A stretch of 64,000 nt of DNA. It comes from a virus. The translations under genes and the position numbers were made by a program. The DNA is taken from positions 1-64,000 of IMG/VR virus record IMGVR_UViG_3300028274_000008; one strand, given 5' to 3'. A model generated the notes under the pieces. It had not been told where the DNA came from. It made no database searches and saw nothing but the letters and a program-made list of their open reading frames with translations. Of this stretch, positions 33,926 through 42,192 are shown one piece after another. Numbering within the stretch: position 1 is the first letter of the stretch; each line of letters opens with the position of its first letter.

Positions 33926-34835
33926 TAAGTTACAAAGGGCTTCATAAGAGTAATCTTATGTCGAAAACTATCTAAACGGTGAAACACCTTGACTAATGGA
34001 AACCCTTAGCATATAGTGGGGTAACTATTAATTTTAAAGCGAGGTCAATACCGTGCTAAATACTAATAATGTAAAAGAAGTTTGGGTACCAATTTTAGAT
34101 TTTGAAAAGAGATACGAAATATCTAATTTAGGTAATGTAAGATCCATACAAGACAATCATCATAATTATCGTATTAAAAATATAACAAATTACTTAAGAT
34201 CTAGAACTTGTAAATATTTATATGTTCAATTATGGAGAAAAGACAAACCAGTAACTAAAGCAATTCATAGATTAGTTGCCATTGCATTTGTTCCTAATCC
34301 CCACAATAAACCACAAGTAAATCATAAAGATGGGGTTAAAATAAATAATACTGTAGATCTAAATGATTTATTAGGACCGGGAACAAATATTGAATGGGCT
34401 ACTTGCTCAGAAAATCATAAACATGCTTGGGCTACTGGACTAAAAGATCGAGATAAACACACAAAAAGAATGATTGGAACTAAATTTAATGCTGCGTCAA
34501 ATTACAAAAATGTATCTTGGGATAGCTCAAGAAACAGATGGATTGGCGGCGTTAAACATAAAGGAAAAGTCATTAAAAACAAACGCTTCAAAACAGAAAT
34601 AGAAGCAGCTTTGCATGTTAACTGGATCATAGATACCTATGGATTAGATAGACCCAAAAACATTATTAGTTAAATTGCGTAACGACCATCCCGCAAGGGA
34701 GTACACTCAAGTGAGTGGAAACGGTAGTCGTCCTACTTATAATAGTAGGATGTTGATATGGTCTATTCTGCATGGTAACATGCAGCAGTTCATAAGAGAA
34801 CGGATAAAGATTAACGAACTTTATCGAATATTAAG
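33926..34835 (+). ncRNA. Group I intron with HNH gene, in the MoxR ATPase
   Basis: 910 nt. The guide sequence CAAAGGG pairs GGG with exon end CCU (U-G at the splice site) and CAAA with UUUG at the start of exon 2. Core pieces: CUAUCUAAACGG near 33967 and, near the 3' end, GACCAU (34684) with AUGGUC (34757) for P7, and GAGUACACUCAAGUGAGUGG for P8. The last base is G. Splicing restores an intact ATPase. Confidence 0.85.
34053..34673 (+). CDS. HNH homing endonuclease in intron 1
   Basis: A 206-residue protein, GTG start after GCGAGGTC. Residues 10-30 form a NUMOD4-type domain (VWVPILDFEKRYEISNLGNV), followed by an HNH motif (NHKDGVKINN ... WATCSENHKHA) and a C-terminal AP2-like DNA-binding domain (YKNVSWDSSRNRWIGGVKHK). 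Typical of homing endonucleases that spread group I introns. Confidence 0.92.
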   Translation: MLNTNNVKEVWVPILDFEKRYEISNLGNVRSIQDNHHNYRIKNITNYLRSRTCKYLYVQLWRKDKPVTKAIHRLVAIAFVPNPHNKPQVNHKDGVKINNTVDLNDLLGPGTNIEWATCSENHKHAWATGLKDRDKHTKRMIGTKFNAASNYKNVSWDSSRNRWIGGVKHKGKVIKNKRFKTEIEAALHVNWIIDTYGLDRPKNIIS

Positions 34836-35679
34836 TTTGGGCTTTCCTTTTATTAGTGAAGACCGGAAGAAAGCATCTTATGTACCTATGGATATATTTC
34901 CATTGGAGAATACTCCGATACCCAAAGGCAAAGTAGGTTTTCTTTTATTCTTGGATGAGATCAATGCATCCTCATTAGCAGTGCAGGCAGCGAGTTACAA
35001 GCTGATACTGGATGAGAAGGTAGGACAGCATCACTTGCATCCAATGACCAAGATGGTGGCTGCTGGTAACCTTGCTACGGATAAGGCCATTGTGAACCGA
35101 CAAAGCACTGCAATGCAGTCCAGACTGGTTCATCTTGAACTGGTAACAGATCCGGAACTATGGCAGGAGTGGGCAGCTAAAGAAGGTATTGATCATCGTA
35201 TCATTGCTTATATCAACAGTAAGCCAGATGATCTTTATAATTTTAACCCAGAGCATAATGACCATACATTTGCTTGTCCTCGTACCTGGGATTTCCTTTC
35301 AAAGATTATTGGTAGCATTGAAACTAAACAATTGCATACATATTTACCTTTGATTGCTGGTACTGTTAGTGAAGCCATTGCTCGATCATTTGTAATGTTC
35401 ACTAAAATCTACACCAGTATGCCTGATTTCCAAGAAATAATGGCCAGACCAGAATTAGCTCGTTTGGACAATGACCCATCTTTTAGATTTGGTGTATCCC
35501 ATATGATTGCTGCTTATACTAAAGCAGATAATATTTCTACTTTAATGACATACATTGAACGCTTACCCCTTGAGTTCCAAACAATTACCCTTCAGAATAT
35601 TATGCGTAGAGATCCAGAAATGATCAAAGAAGATTGTGTTAAGAGGTGGATCTCAGTTAAAGGCCAACAGTTATTTTAA
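34836..35679 (+). CDS. MoxR-type AAA+ ATPase, exon 2
   Basis: The C-terminal 280 codons. It carries Walker B FLLFLDEINAS, sensor 1 and arginine-finger regions (NRQSTAMQSRLVHLEL) and a helical lid domain. Without splicing it has no ATPase start. MoxR ATPases act as chaperones on VWA partners; the partner gene follows at 36086. Confidence 0.9.
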
Positions 35680-35689
35680 GGAGTAACCA

Positions 35690-35866
35690 ATGAAAAGACA
35701 TATTGCTTTTATCGTATACCATGTAGAGCCCTGTAAAATGGGTGATAATCACAGAGTAGTGTTAGAGTTCGTAAATGAATTAGATGCTATAGAATTTTTA
35801 AATACTTGGTATCAAAAATATGACTTTAATTTTACTTGTTTAGTTTTAATGAAAGTTTTAAGGTGA
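35690..35866 (+). CDS. Small protein, 58 residues
   Basis: ATG after AAGGAGTAACCA, the ribosome-binding site form that recurs in this region. Beta-alpha fold with hydrophobic strands (HIAFIVYHVE, FTCLVLMKVL). Family unknown. Confidence 0.5.
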   Translation: MKRHIAFIVYHVEPCKMGDNHRVVLEFVNELDAIEFLNTWYQKYDFNFTCLVLMKVLR

Positions 35867-35870
35867 TCCA

Positions 35871-36086
35871 ATGAATATTTACCCTAATATTAAACAAATA
35901 ACCTTATCCAGAATTATCATAGCTAAAGAAACAGCAAAATTAATTGTTAAAGCTGGTGGTAATCTATGGGGAAACCATTCTAAATATCCTACAGAAGATT
36001 GGAAAGATGAGGTTATGGGCGGTAACACTCATCAAGGTTACTGGGAATGGGTATTCAGCCAAATTGAGGCAGAGGAGAATGACTAA
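35871..36086 (+). CDS. Small protein, 71 residues
   Basis: ATG after AAGGTGATCCA. A helical N-terminus, then a Trp/Gly-rich segment (TEDWKDEVMGG..HQGYWEW). It overlaps the next start by one base. It lies between the AAA+ and VWA genes, so it may belong to the same module. Unknown family. Confidence 0.5.
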   Translation: MNIYPNIKQITLSRIIIAKETAKLIVKAGGNLWGNHSKYPTEDWKDEVMGGNTHQGYWEWVFSQIEAEEND

Positions 36087-37240
36087 TGAGTAAGAAACCA
36101 GAAAACCTAGCCTTAGAAAAAGCTAAGATCCAATTAATGATGATGCCAAATACTGTATTTATTACTACTATTTTATTCTCATTAGTCCAGGAATGGAAAG
36201 ATGATATTGAGACCGCTCAAACCAATGGTACCTTCTTGTATATCAACCCTAAATGGTTTTTAAGTTTAGATGAGAAAGAAAGAGTAGGATTGCTGGCTCA
36301 TGAAGTAAATCATGTTGCTTTCAGTCATATGACTCGTAGGGGCCCTAGAGACCCTGGAATATGGAATGGAGCTGGTGACCAGGTTATTAACCTTGAATTG
36401 ACAGGTGCTGGTTATACAATACCTAAAGGTGGTTTATGTGACAGGCAATATCAAAACATGAATACTGAACTGGTATATGATAAATTATTTGAAGAAGCAG
36501 AACAGAATCCTGGTGGTATGTTTGGAGCCAATGGTTCTGGCGTACCTGGAGGACAAGACATATCTTACCCAGAAGACTCTAAAACGCTTGAGGCTACTAA
36601 GAAAGCTATTGCTGATACAGTATTAAGAGCAGTAGTACAATCCCAAGCTGCAAATGAAGATCCAGGAACCATAGCTGGTGAAATAAATATTCAATTACAA
36701 AGTGTTATTAATCCAAAATTACCCTGGAATATTATTTTACAGAACCATATGCAAAGTATTCTGAAAGATGATTTCTCCTGGCGGAGACCTAATAAACGGT
36801 TCATGCCAGATTATTATTTACCTACTGCTTTCAGTGAGGCTATTTGTAATATTGCCGTAGCAGTTGATAGTAGTGGTTCAGTTATGCCAGATGAGTTTAG
36901 TTTCTTTATTGTTGAAATTGCTACTATTCAAGAATTAATGAAACCAGAGTTAATTACCTTAATTGACTTTGATACTAAAATACGAAGTATCCAGGAAATT
37001 ACTGAGGGTACTGATTGCTTCCGCGATCTCAAGTTTACTGGTGGTGGTGGGACTGATGTACTGGATATGCTTAAATGGGCTAAAAAGAATAAACCTGATG
37101 TATTGTTAGTATTTACTGATGGTGAGTTTCATATGCCTAACAAAAAACATTATCCATCCTGCCCAACTATCTGGTTAATTCATGATGATCCCAGATGGAA
37201 GAGTGACTTTGGAGAAGTAGTGCACTACGATATATTTTAA
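36086..37240 (+). CDS. VWA-domain protein with metallopeptidase-like segment (N4 gp25-like)
   Basis: A 384-residue protein. A metal-binding HEVNH segment near residues 71-75 (LLAHEVNHVAFSHM), and a C-terminal VWA domain with the MIDAS motif DSSGSVMP near residue 260. This combination (DUF2201-type metallopeptidase plus VWA) is encoded next to a MoxR ATPase in N4-like phages. The AAA+ protein probably remodels it. Substrate unknown. Confidence 0.85.
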   Translation: MSKKPENLALEKAKIQLMMMPNTVFITTILFSLVQEWKDDIETAQTNGTFLYINPKWFLSLDEKERVGLLAHEVNHVAFSHMTRRGPRDPGIWNGAGDQVINLELTGAGYTIPKGGLCDRQYQNMNTELVYDKLFEEAEQNPGGMFGANGSGVPGGQDISYPEDSKTLEATKKAIADTVLRAVVQSQAANEDPGTIAGEINIQLQSVINPKLPWNIILQNHMQSILKDDFSWRRPNKRFMPDYYLPTAFSEAICNIAVAVDSSGSVMPDEFSFFIVEIATIQELMKPELITLIDFDTKIRSIQEITEGTDCFRDLKFTGGGGTDVLDMLKWAKKNKPDVLLVFTDGEFHMPNKKHYPSCPTIWLIHDDPRWKSDFGEVVHYDIF

Positions 37241-37262
37241 TAAACTAATAAGGAGACATAGA

Positions 37263-38132
37263 ATGTCAGAATTAAACGTAAACACAGCCAATATAGCATA
37301 CATGAATTATTTAATTAGAACCTATCAGGCAGTTACAAAAGTGATTGCATCCACTAAGAACAGGCTCCAAAGTCTTCCTGGTGACCATCCAGTAAAATTT
37401 GATAATATTCTACATGGAGAAGACAATGGGAAAAATAAAGAAGTTGGTCTTATAACTATCAAAGGGCGTATTGCCCGAATGGTAGGTAATGAACTAATTC
37501 ATTGGGATATATGGAATTTATGGTTAAAAGATATCCCAGGTATTGGTCCTGTTACTGCGGCTGAACTAATTATGCTGTACTACTATAGGTTCATACCTGT
37601 CTGCTCTAAATGTAAGACCGACATTGAAAAGATAAACGATACTTACTGGTGCAGTAAATGTGAGAAATCTCTTAAAGGTGATGGCCTTTTAAATTACCGA
37701 ACTGAAGAAAAAGATTTTGCAAATATCTCTAAATGGTGGGCTTACATGGGTCGTGATATTAGAGATGGTGCCATGAGAAAAAAGAAAAAGGGTGAGCAAA
37801 TGAACTGGTCAGCAGCAGGTAGGAAGTTAGGCTTCCTCATCGGTGAATGCTTCAACAAACAACAACCAGATCATTTGTATAAAAAAGTATGGTTGGAAGA
37901 GAGAGCCAAATACCATAAGGTACCAGAAAAGACTCGCTGGACAACAGGCCATATTTATAATGCATCAAAAAATAATACTGTTAAATTGTTTCTGGCTCAC
38001 TTCTGGACAGTAGCCAGGACTCTTAGTGGTAAAGATGTAACACTGCCATATGCCATGACAATCATGGGACATACAGGATATGTAGCACCATTTTACTTTG
38101 ATCCCAAGGTTGCTAAAGAAATAGCAGCATAA
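37263..38132 (+). CDS. Tas-like protein (Nop/IS110-related RNA-guided domain), no nuclease seen
   Basis: A 289-residue protein behind AAGGAGACATAG. Residues 91-102 (IPGIGPVTAAEL) form the helix-hairpin-helix of IS110 C-terminal and Nop-type domains. A zinc-ribbon insertion follows, with CSKC at 114-117 and CSKC at 130-133. Residues 152-164 (FANISKWWAYMGR) and 181-199 (NWSAAGRKLGFLIG) match the rest of the IS110/Nop-type fold. The N-terminal 80 residues are helical. No IS110 DEDD/RuvC domain or HNH motif is present. An array of 36-nt guide-like units follows 4 bases after the stop. I infer a TasA-type (nuclease-free) TIGR-associated protein. Could also be an orphan IS110-derived protein. Confidence 0.85.
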   Translation: MSELNVNTANIAYMNYLIRTYQAVTKVIASTKNRLQSLPGDHPVKFDNILHGEDNGKNKEVGLITIKGRIARMVGNELIHWDIWNLWLKDIPGIGPVTAAELIMLYYYRFIPVCSKCKTDIEKINDTYWCSKCEKSLKGDGLLNYRTEEKDFANISKWWAYMGRDIRDGAMRKKKKGEQMNWSAAGRKLGFLIGECFNKQQPDHLYKKVWLEERAKYHKVPEKTRWTTGHIYNASKNNTVKLFLAHFWTVARTLSGKDVTLPYAMTIMGHTGYVAPFYFDPKVAKEIAA

Positions 38133-38136
38133 AATA

Positions 38137-38505
38137 TTAAAGCTACTAACACATTGAAATCTAGGCAAATTATGCGAGTCATAATTGGTTTGAAACCTGT
38201 TGTTAAAATACAAACTACTCCGGCTATGAAACCTATACTGAGATTGTGAGTTAGAAATATGCTGAAATCTATCTGTGCTGTGCGAGTTACAGGATGATTG
38301 AAACCTATTATGTTCATGCGAGTTACGATTGACTTGAAATCTATTACCAATATACGAGTTAAAGGAAAAATAAAATCTAAGGATTAAATACGAGTTACCA
38401 TGCAATTGAAGTCTATGAACAAACTACGAGCCAAAAATATTCTGAAGTCTAAAATGCGGGTGCGAGCTACTATATGCATGAAATACATAAAGAGTTTGCG
38501 TAACA
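38137..38505 (+). repeat. TIGR-like array: 36-nt units with paired 9-nt spacers
   Basis: Ten units of exactly 36 nt: 9-nt repeat E2 (consensus TRCGAGTTA), 9-nt spacer, 9-nt repeat E1 (consensus TGAAAYCTA), 9-nt spacer. E1 copies begin at 38155 and every 36 bases to 38479; E2 copies begin at 38137 and every 36 bases to 38461, with a degenerate last copy at 38497. Spacers differ in all units. End copies are degraded (TTAAAGCTA first; TGCGTAACA last; TACAAACTA at 38209). The array sits between the Tas-like gene and the gene at 38531. Not a CRISPR: repeats are 9 nt and alternate. Confidence 0.92.
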
Positions 38506-38530
38506 TTAATTTTAAAGGAGAATTCATAAA

Positions 38531-39136
38531 ATGAAAAAGAAAAATCTAAAACAGAAATATGAAAAAAAGACTATTGCACAGATTGAGAAATCAATTAAAC
38601 TGAACTTTGAAAAGTCCATGGGTCTTAAATTAGAAGCAATGTTAGGCTTATATTTCCTAAAAACATCCAAAAGGTATAAAGAAAATCCTCTATATAAAAA
38701 GAGCAGCTTTAAGGTTTACCTTGAGAGCGTTTACAATATGAGAGAAGGTACATTTGATGATAGTATAAGAGCAGCCTTAAGATTTCCTGATGAAGCCACT
38801 AAATATGGAATCGGTCTTGTAGCCAAAGTTTTTAGAGATTGTGGTTTTAAAAAAGAAAAAATAGTTTTTAAAGAGATTGCTATTAAAGCCAAACAGCTTA
38901 AGACTCCAATCAAACGAGGGCAGATTGACACCATTATTAAAAAATATGCCAAACCATTACCACCGGCCAAACCTGCATATAAAGAATTATATGTCACTGA
39001 AAAAGCTGCTCATGATAATCTGATTGCCCAATACAACGATCTCATGACAGCTTATAAGTCTGCCCAGGAACAAATTAAGTTTTTAAAAAAATCAATAGCT
39101 AAGTGCCATAGTCTATTAGGCGAGGATGCAGCATAA
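38531..39136 (+). CDS. Array-adjacent protein, unknown
   Basis: A 201-residue, Lys-rich protein starting just after the guide-like array, with AAAGGAG before the ATG. The N-terminal 40 residues are charged and helical, the middle is a compact helical domain, a Pro-rich hinge (KPLPPAKPAYKE) follows near residue 145, and the C-terminus is a coiled coil. No nuclease motif seen. Its position makes it a possible partner of the Tas-like protein. Confidence 0.6.
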   Translation: MKKKNLKQKYEKKTIAQIEKSIKLNFEKSMGLKLEAMLGLYFLKTSKRYKENPLYKKSSFKVYLESVYNMREGTFDDSIRAALRFPDEATKYGIGLVAKVFRDCGFKKEKIVFKEIAIKAKQLKTPIKRGQIDTIIKKYAKPLPPAKPAYKELYVTEKAAHDNLIAQYNDLMTAYKSAQEQIKFLKKSIAKCHSLLGEDAA

Positions 39137-39149
39137 TAGATAAAACAGT

Positions 39150-39241
39150 TTAGCAGGGCACTCCATCGGGGAGAGAGTATATTTTTTAAACGAATGAAAT
39201 TAACATATCTTTAGTTTTTACTCATGCCCTGCTAATTTTTT
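39150..39241 (+). terminator. Long stem-loop ending in a T-run
   Basis: TTAGCAGGGCA (39150-39160) and TGCCCTGCTAA (39225-39235) form a perfect 11-bp stem with a 64-nt loop, followed by TTTTT. Inner GAGTA/TACTC can pair. The loop includes a tiny ORF MKLTYL. It could be a terminator or the boundary of a small RNA. Confidence 0.55.
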
Positions 39242-39253
39242 AAGGAGAATATC

Positions 39254-39427
39254 GTGTTTAAAAAATTATTTAAATCTAAACCTAAATATAAACAATATTT
39301 ATTTACACCAAAAAAAGATATTACTGCGTATGAGCTAGCTATAATATGGATTGCTCATAGAAGTTCAAAAGCTGTAAATAATTTACCTGCTAATTGTTAT
39401 AGGCATTTAGAGGAAATAAAAACTTAG
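39254..39427 (+). CDS. Small basic protein, GTG start, 57 residues
   Basis: GTG after TAAGGAGAATATC. Lys-rich N-terminus (FKKLFKSKPKYKQ) and a helical C-terminus. Unknown family. Ends nine bases before the helicase gene. Confidence 0.5.
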   Translation: MFKKLFKSKPKYKQYLFTPKKDITAYELAIIWIAHRSSKAVNNLPANCYRHLEEIKT

Positions 39428-39436
39428 GAGTAACCA

Positions 39437-40708
39437 ATGCCCAATATAACATTGACCCAAGACCAAGATAATGCTCTTAACTCTTTTCTTGATTTTCTTA
39501 ATCAACCAAAAGAGAAATACATGATAATCCAAGGAGCTGCTGGATGTGGTAAGAGTACCCTTATTAAATATCTGATGAGAGCACTGGAAGCTCAATATAA
39601 AATGTATGCACTCCTGCTGCAGACCAATAAAAAACAAAGTAAATTTGAAGTAAGGGTTTCAGCAACAACCAACCAGGCAGTCTCAGTACTTGAAGAATTA
39701 ACGAACTGTGATGCAACTACTATCCATTCTCTTCTTGGTTTAAAAGTTGTTAATAATATTAAAACTGGTAAAACTGAACTTGAACGTAAAAAAGATTATG
39801 CCCCTCTTTATAATAAATTATTTATAATTGATGAAGCCAGCATGATTGATGATAACTTATTAAAAGAAATTGATGCTACAGCTAAAAACTCTAAAATAGT
39901 TTTAATTGGAGATGAATGGCAACTTGCTCCAGTAGGACAAAAGATTGCAACCATGTCCACTCTTAATTTCAGAAAAGTTAAAATGAATAAGATTTTAAGA
40001 AATAGTGGTGCCATCATGCAGACGGGTGCACAATTCCGAGAGACAGCTGAAACAGGCATCTTTAAACCAATTAAACAAGATCCCACTGTTGCCCATGTTA
40101 CTGGATCCAAGTTTCAAAGATTAGTAGATGCCGCTTTCATGGATCCAAATTATGTAACCAATTCAATTAAAGTACTGGCTTGGACCAATGCCAGAGTACA
40201 GGCCTACAATGCTCATATCCGTCAAATCAACGGGTACGCCAAATTACTACAAGCTGGAGAATATGCAATTACTAATAATGCCCTTAATGAAAGAGGTTAT
40301 TTTTATAAAACAGATAGTTTTGTTAAAATTACTGATGCAAGCAGTGAACGAGAAAGATTAGGAGTACGCGGACGCAATATTGAAATCAATGGCAAATTAA
40401 TTGGTTTCATGGCAAATGATCCTCATGATGTTAAATTACTTTTAAAATCATTAGCTGCACAGAAAGAATGGACTGATTATTTCAGTGTTAAAGAGACTTG
40501 GTTTGACCTCCGACCAGCATATGCCAGTACAGTGCATAAAGCCCAAGGTAGGTCCTACAATACTGTATTTATTGACCTGGCAGATATAAGTAAATGCAGG
40601 GTTGCATCAGACGTTGCGAGAATGCTATATGTTGCCATCAGTCGCAGTAAACATCAGGTCTATTTATACGGCCAATTACCCCCTAAATATGGAGGTTACA
40701 AACCATAA
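39437..40708 (+). CDS. Dda-like SF1B DNA helicase
   Basis: A 423-residue helicase of the Dda/RecD2 type. Walker A GAAGCGKST (motif I) near residue 34, motif Ia (TTNQAV), motif II IIDEASMID, motif III GDEWQLAPVG, and motif V/VI STVHKAQGRSYN...YVAISRSKHQVYLYG. 5'-3' unwinding during replication, equivalent in position to N4 gp37. ATG after AGGAGTAACCA. Confidence 0.93.
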   Translation: MPNITLTQDQDNALNSFLDFLNQPKEKYMIIQGAAGCGKSTLIKYLMRALEAQYKMYALLLQTNKKQSKFEVRVSATTNQAVSVLEELTNCDATTIHSLLGLKVVNNIKTGKTELERKKDYAPLYNKLFIIDEASMIDDNLLKEIDATAKNSKIVLIGDEWQLAPVGQKIATMSTLNFRKVKMNKILRNSGAIMQTGAQFRETAETGIFKPIKQDPTVAHVTGSKFQRLVDAAFMDPNYVTNSIKVLAWTNARVQAYNAHIRQINGYAKLLQAGEYAITNNALNERGYFYKTDSFVKITDASSERERLGVRGRNIEINGKLIGFMANDPHDVKLLLKSLAAQKEWTDYFSVKETWFDLRPAYASTVHKAQGRSYNTVFIDLADISKCRVASDVARMLYVAISRSKHQVYLYGQLPPKYGGYKP

Positions 40709-40719
40709 GGAGTTGAACC

Positions 40720-41253
40720 ATGGATATGAATCCAATCCAAGCTAGGATGTTAATGATTAGACAGTTACAAAATAACATGCTTGCTTACTTATATTCCGCT
40801 CAGGAAAAGTCAGAAGTTAAACAACTCTGTAAAATAGCAATTGAAAACCAACTGTTATTAAAGTGTGATACAGCTTCTTTTACTTTTAATGGTCGAATGC
40901 ATGGATCAATTGATTCTGCAGTACCAACCAATAAAATAAACAAAGAACTACACCCTTCTTTATTAAAACAAGTATCTGACATATTAAGTAAACATACTTT
41001 TGATGCTACTGCTATTAAAACCCACATCAGTCATATGTTTTCCACTGTTTTAATGAAAGCCAAGCATGTTAATGATTTAAAGCGCCTATTACCTAATGCT
41101 TTTTTAACTCAAATTCGAGCAGTAGATCCAGATATATTTAATACTGGTGATCCACTTTCGGATCAAGAGATTGCTAGTATTCAAAAACACTCAGCAAAAA
41201 GTATCGCTTATATTAATGAGTTATGTTTAACTCGTTTATTATTAACCAAATAA
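40720..41253 (+). CDS. Protein of unknown function, 177 residues
   Basis: Helical, with GGAGTTGAACC before the ATG. It sits between helicase and DNA polymerase in the replication operon. No motif recognised. A replication-accessory role is inferred from context. Confidence 0.55.
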   Translation: MDMNPIQARMLMIRQLQNNMLAYLYSAQEKSEVKQLCKIAIENQLLLKCDTASFTFNGRMHGSIDSAVPTNKINKELHPSLLKQVSDILSKHTFDATAIKTHISHMFSTVLMKAKHVNDLKRLLPNAFLTQIRAVDPDIFNTGDPLSDQEIASIQKHSAKSIAYINELCLTRLLLTK

Positions 41254-41265
41254 CTGGAGTCAATC

Positions 41266-41697
41266 ATGAGAAAATTTGAAATTGAACATTTAACCAACAG
41301 AATTACACAAGTTATACAGTGCACTAAAGGAACCATAAGTACTTTTATTAATGCAAAAAGTAAACCAATAGCTTACACACAGCAAGAACGATTAGAGCTG
41401 ATCCGAGCAGGTAAAGGTATTTTAAAATCAAACACAGAATTAAAAGATGGTAATGGTTCTTACGCATCGGATTCAATGGCAGTACTTATTCGTTGTTACG
41501 AGTTTCCGGAAACTGCTACACAAAAAGCAAATAAAGCTTTTAATAAAAGACTAGTAGCAAAAAAAGATGATATATGGGCTGCTATTGATACAGTTAGTAA
41601 ACGTCTTTTGGATAATGCGGTATTAGGATTAATCCCTATTGAATCTCTTCCTCATGAGTTGGAAAAACTCAACGAAATGAGTGAATTAATTAAATAA
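41266..41697 (+). CDS. Protein of unknown function, 143 residues
   Basis: Helical, basic protein preceded by CTGGAGTCAATC. It has no recognised domain. It follows the previous unknown by 12 bases and is followed by a long stem-loop (41706-41796), suggesting the end of a sub-operon. Confidence 0.55.
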   Translation: MRKFEIEHLTNRITQVIQCTKGTISTFINAKSKPIAYTQQERLELIRAGKGILKSNTELKDGNGSYASDSMAVLIRCYEFPETATQKANKAFNKRLVAKKDDIWAAIDTVSKRLLDNAVLGLIPIESLPHELEKLNEMSELIK

Positions 41698-41705
41698 TTA
41701 ATCAC

Positions 41706-41796
41706 GCCTGTCTCAAGTATATATAATCCATAAGGAGTCAATGCAGTGAGGGCCTATACCATTGGATATACTTAAGGCTTTACCACCGAGACAGGC
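41706..41796 (+). promoter_or_regulatory. Long stem-loop carrying a ribosome-binding site in its loop
   Basis: GCCTGTCTC (41706-41714) pairs with GAGACAGGC (41788-41796), and AAGTATAT (41715-41722) with ATATACTT (41766-41773), giving a 17-bp continuous arm except for an unpaired segment on one side. The loop contains AAGGAGTCA plus ATG CAG TGA, a two-codon minicistron, and a GTG frame of nine codons. It may be a leader or a small RNA. Confidence 0.5.
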
Positions 41797-41819
41797 CACA
41801 ACTTTAAACAGGAGTAGCT

Positions 41820-42017
41820 ATGAAAGATCCTATAGAAATAACTGTAGAAATTTTAACAGAAACAGATGCCGCTTACAGGGTAACTGATACTGATGATCTT
41901 GACAGCAATATTTGGGTACCTAAATCTCAAATTGAACTATTACACCCAGCTGGTGTAGGGGATATAGTTACAATTGAAATGCCAGAATGGTTAGCTTTAG
42001 ATAAAGGTTTTATTTAA
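41820..42017 (+). CDS. Small acidic protein, 65 residues
   Basis: ATG after ACAGGAGTAGCT. Beta-rich, Asp/Glu/Thr-rich. It resembles small conserved N4-like proteins with the pattern WVPKSQIEL, of unknown function. Confidence 0.55.
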   Translation: MKDPIEITVEILTETDAAYRVTDTDDLDSNIWVPKSQIELLHPAGVGDIVTIEMPEWLALDKGFI

Positions 42018-42018
42018 T

Positions 42019-42192
42019 ATGAATGGTTATATGTGTTTTTATAAAAAGAAACAAACTGAAATATACGCAAATACGACTTTAGAGGCTCAGGAAAAAGCTG
42101 CTAAGTTTTTTAAAGCTAAAAAATCCTGGGAAGTGACAGTTGTTCTTGCAGAGAAAAATGGAAAACAAATAACCCATACTGCAGATTTTTAA
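42019..42192 (+). CDS. Small basic protein, 57 residues
   Basis: ATG directly after the preceding stop (one-base gap). Pattern CFYKKKQTEIYANTTLEAQEKAA..F resembles a small family found near DNA polymerase genes in N4-like phages and bacteria. No function known. Confidence 0.5.
   Translation: MNGYMCFYKKKQTEIYANTTLEAQEKAAKFFKAKKSWEVTVVLAEKNGKQITHTADF

Noticed and set aside
34675-34835. Start of the AAA+ exon 2 frame upstream of 34836
   Set aside because: This stretch is the 3' core of the group I intron (P7/P8), not coding sequence; the open frame there is accidental.
37263-38132. Active IS110 transposase
   Set aside because: The DEDD/RuvC-like catalytic N-terminal domain is missing, and no IS110 ends or bridge-RNA-like flanks are visible. 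Only the C-terminal type domain is similar.
37965-38405. Minus-strand frames across the guide array
   Set aside because: They translate the 36-nt repeat into a 12-residue periodic protein, have no ribosome-binding site and run against the operon.
38137-38505. CRISPR array
   Set aside because: Repeats are only 9 nt, alternate between two different sequences and have a 36-nt period; no cas genes are present. The layout fits paired-spacer guide arrays instead.
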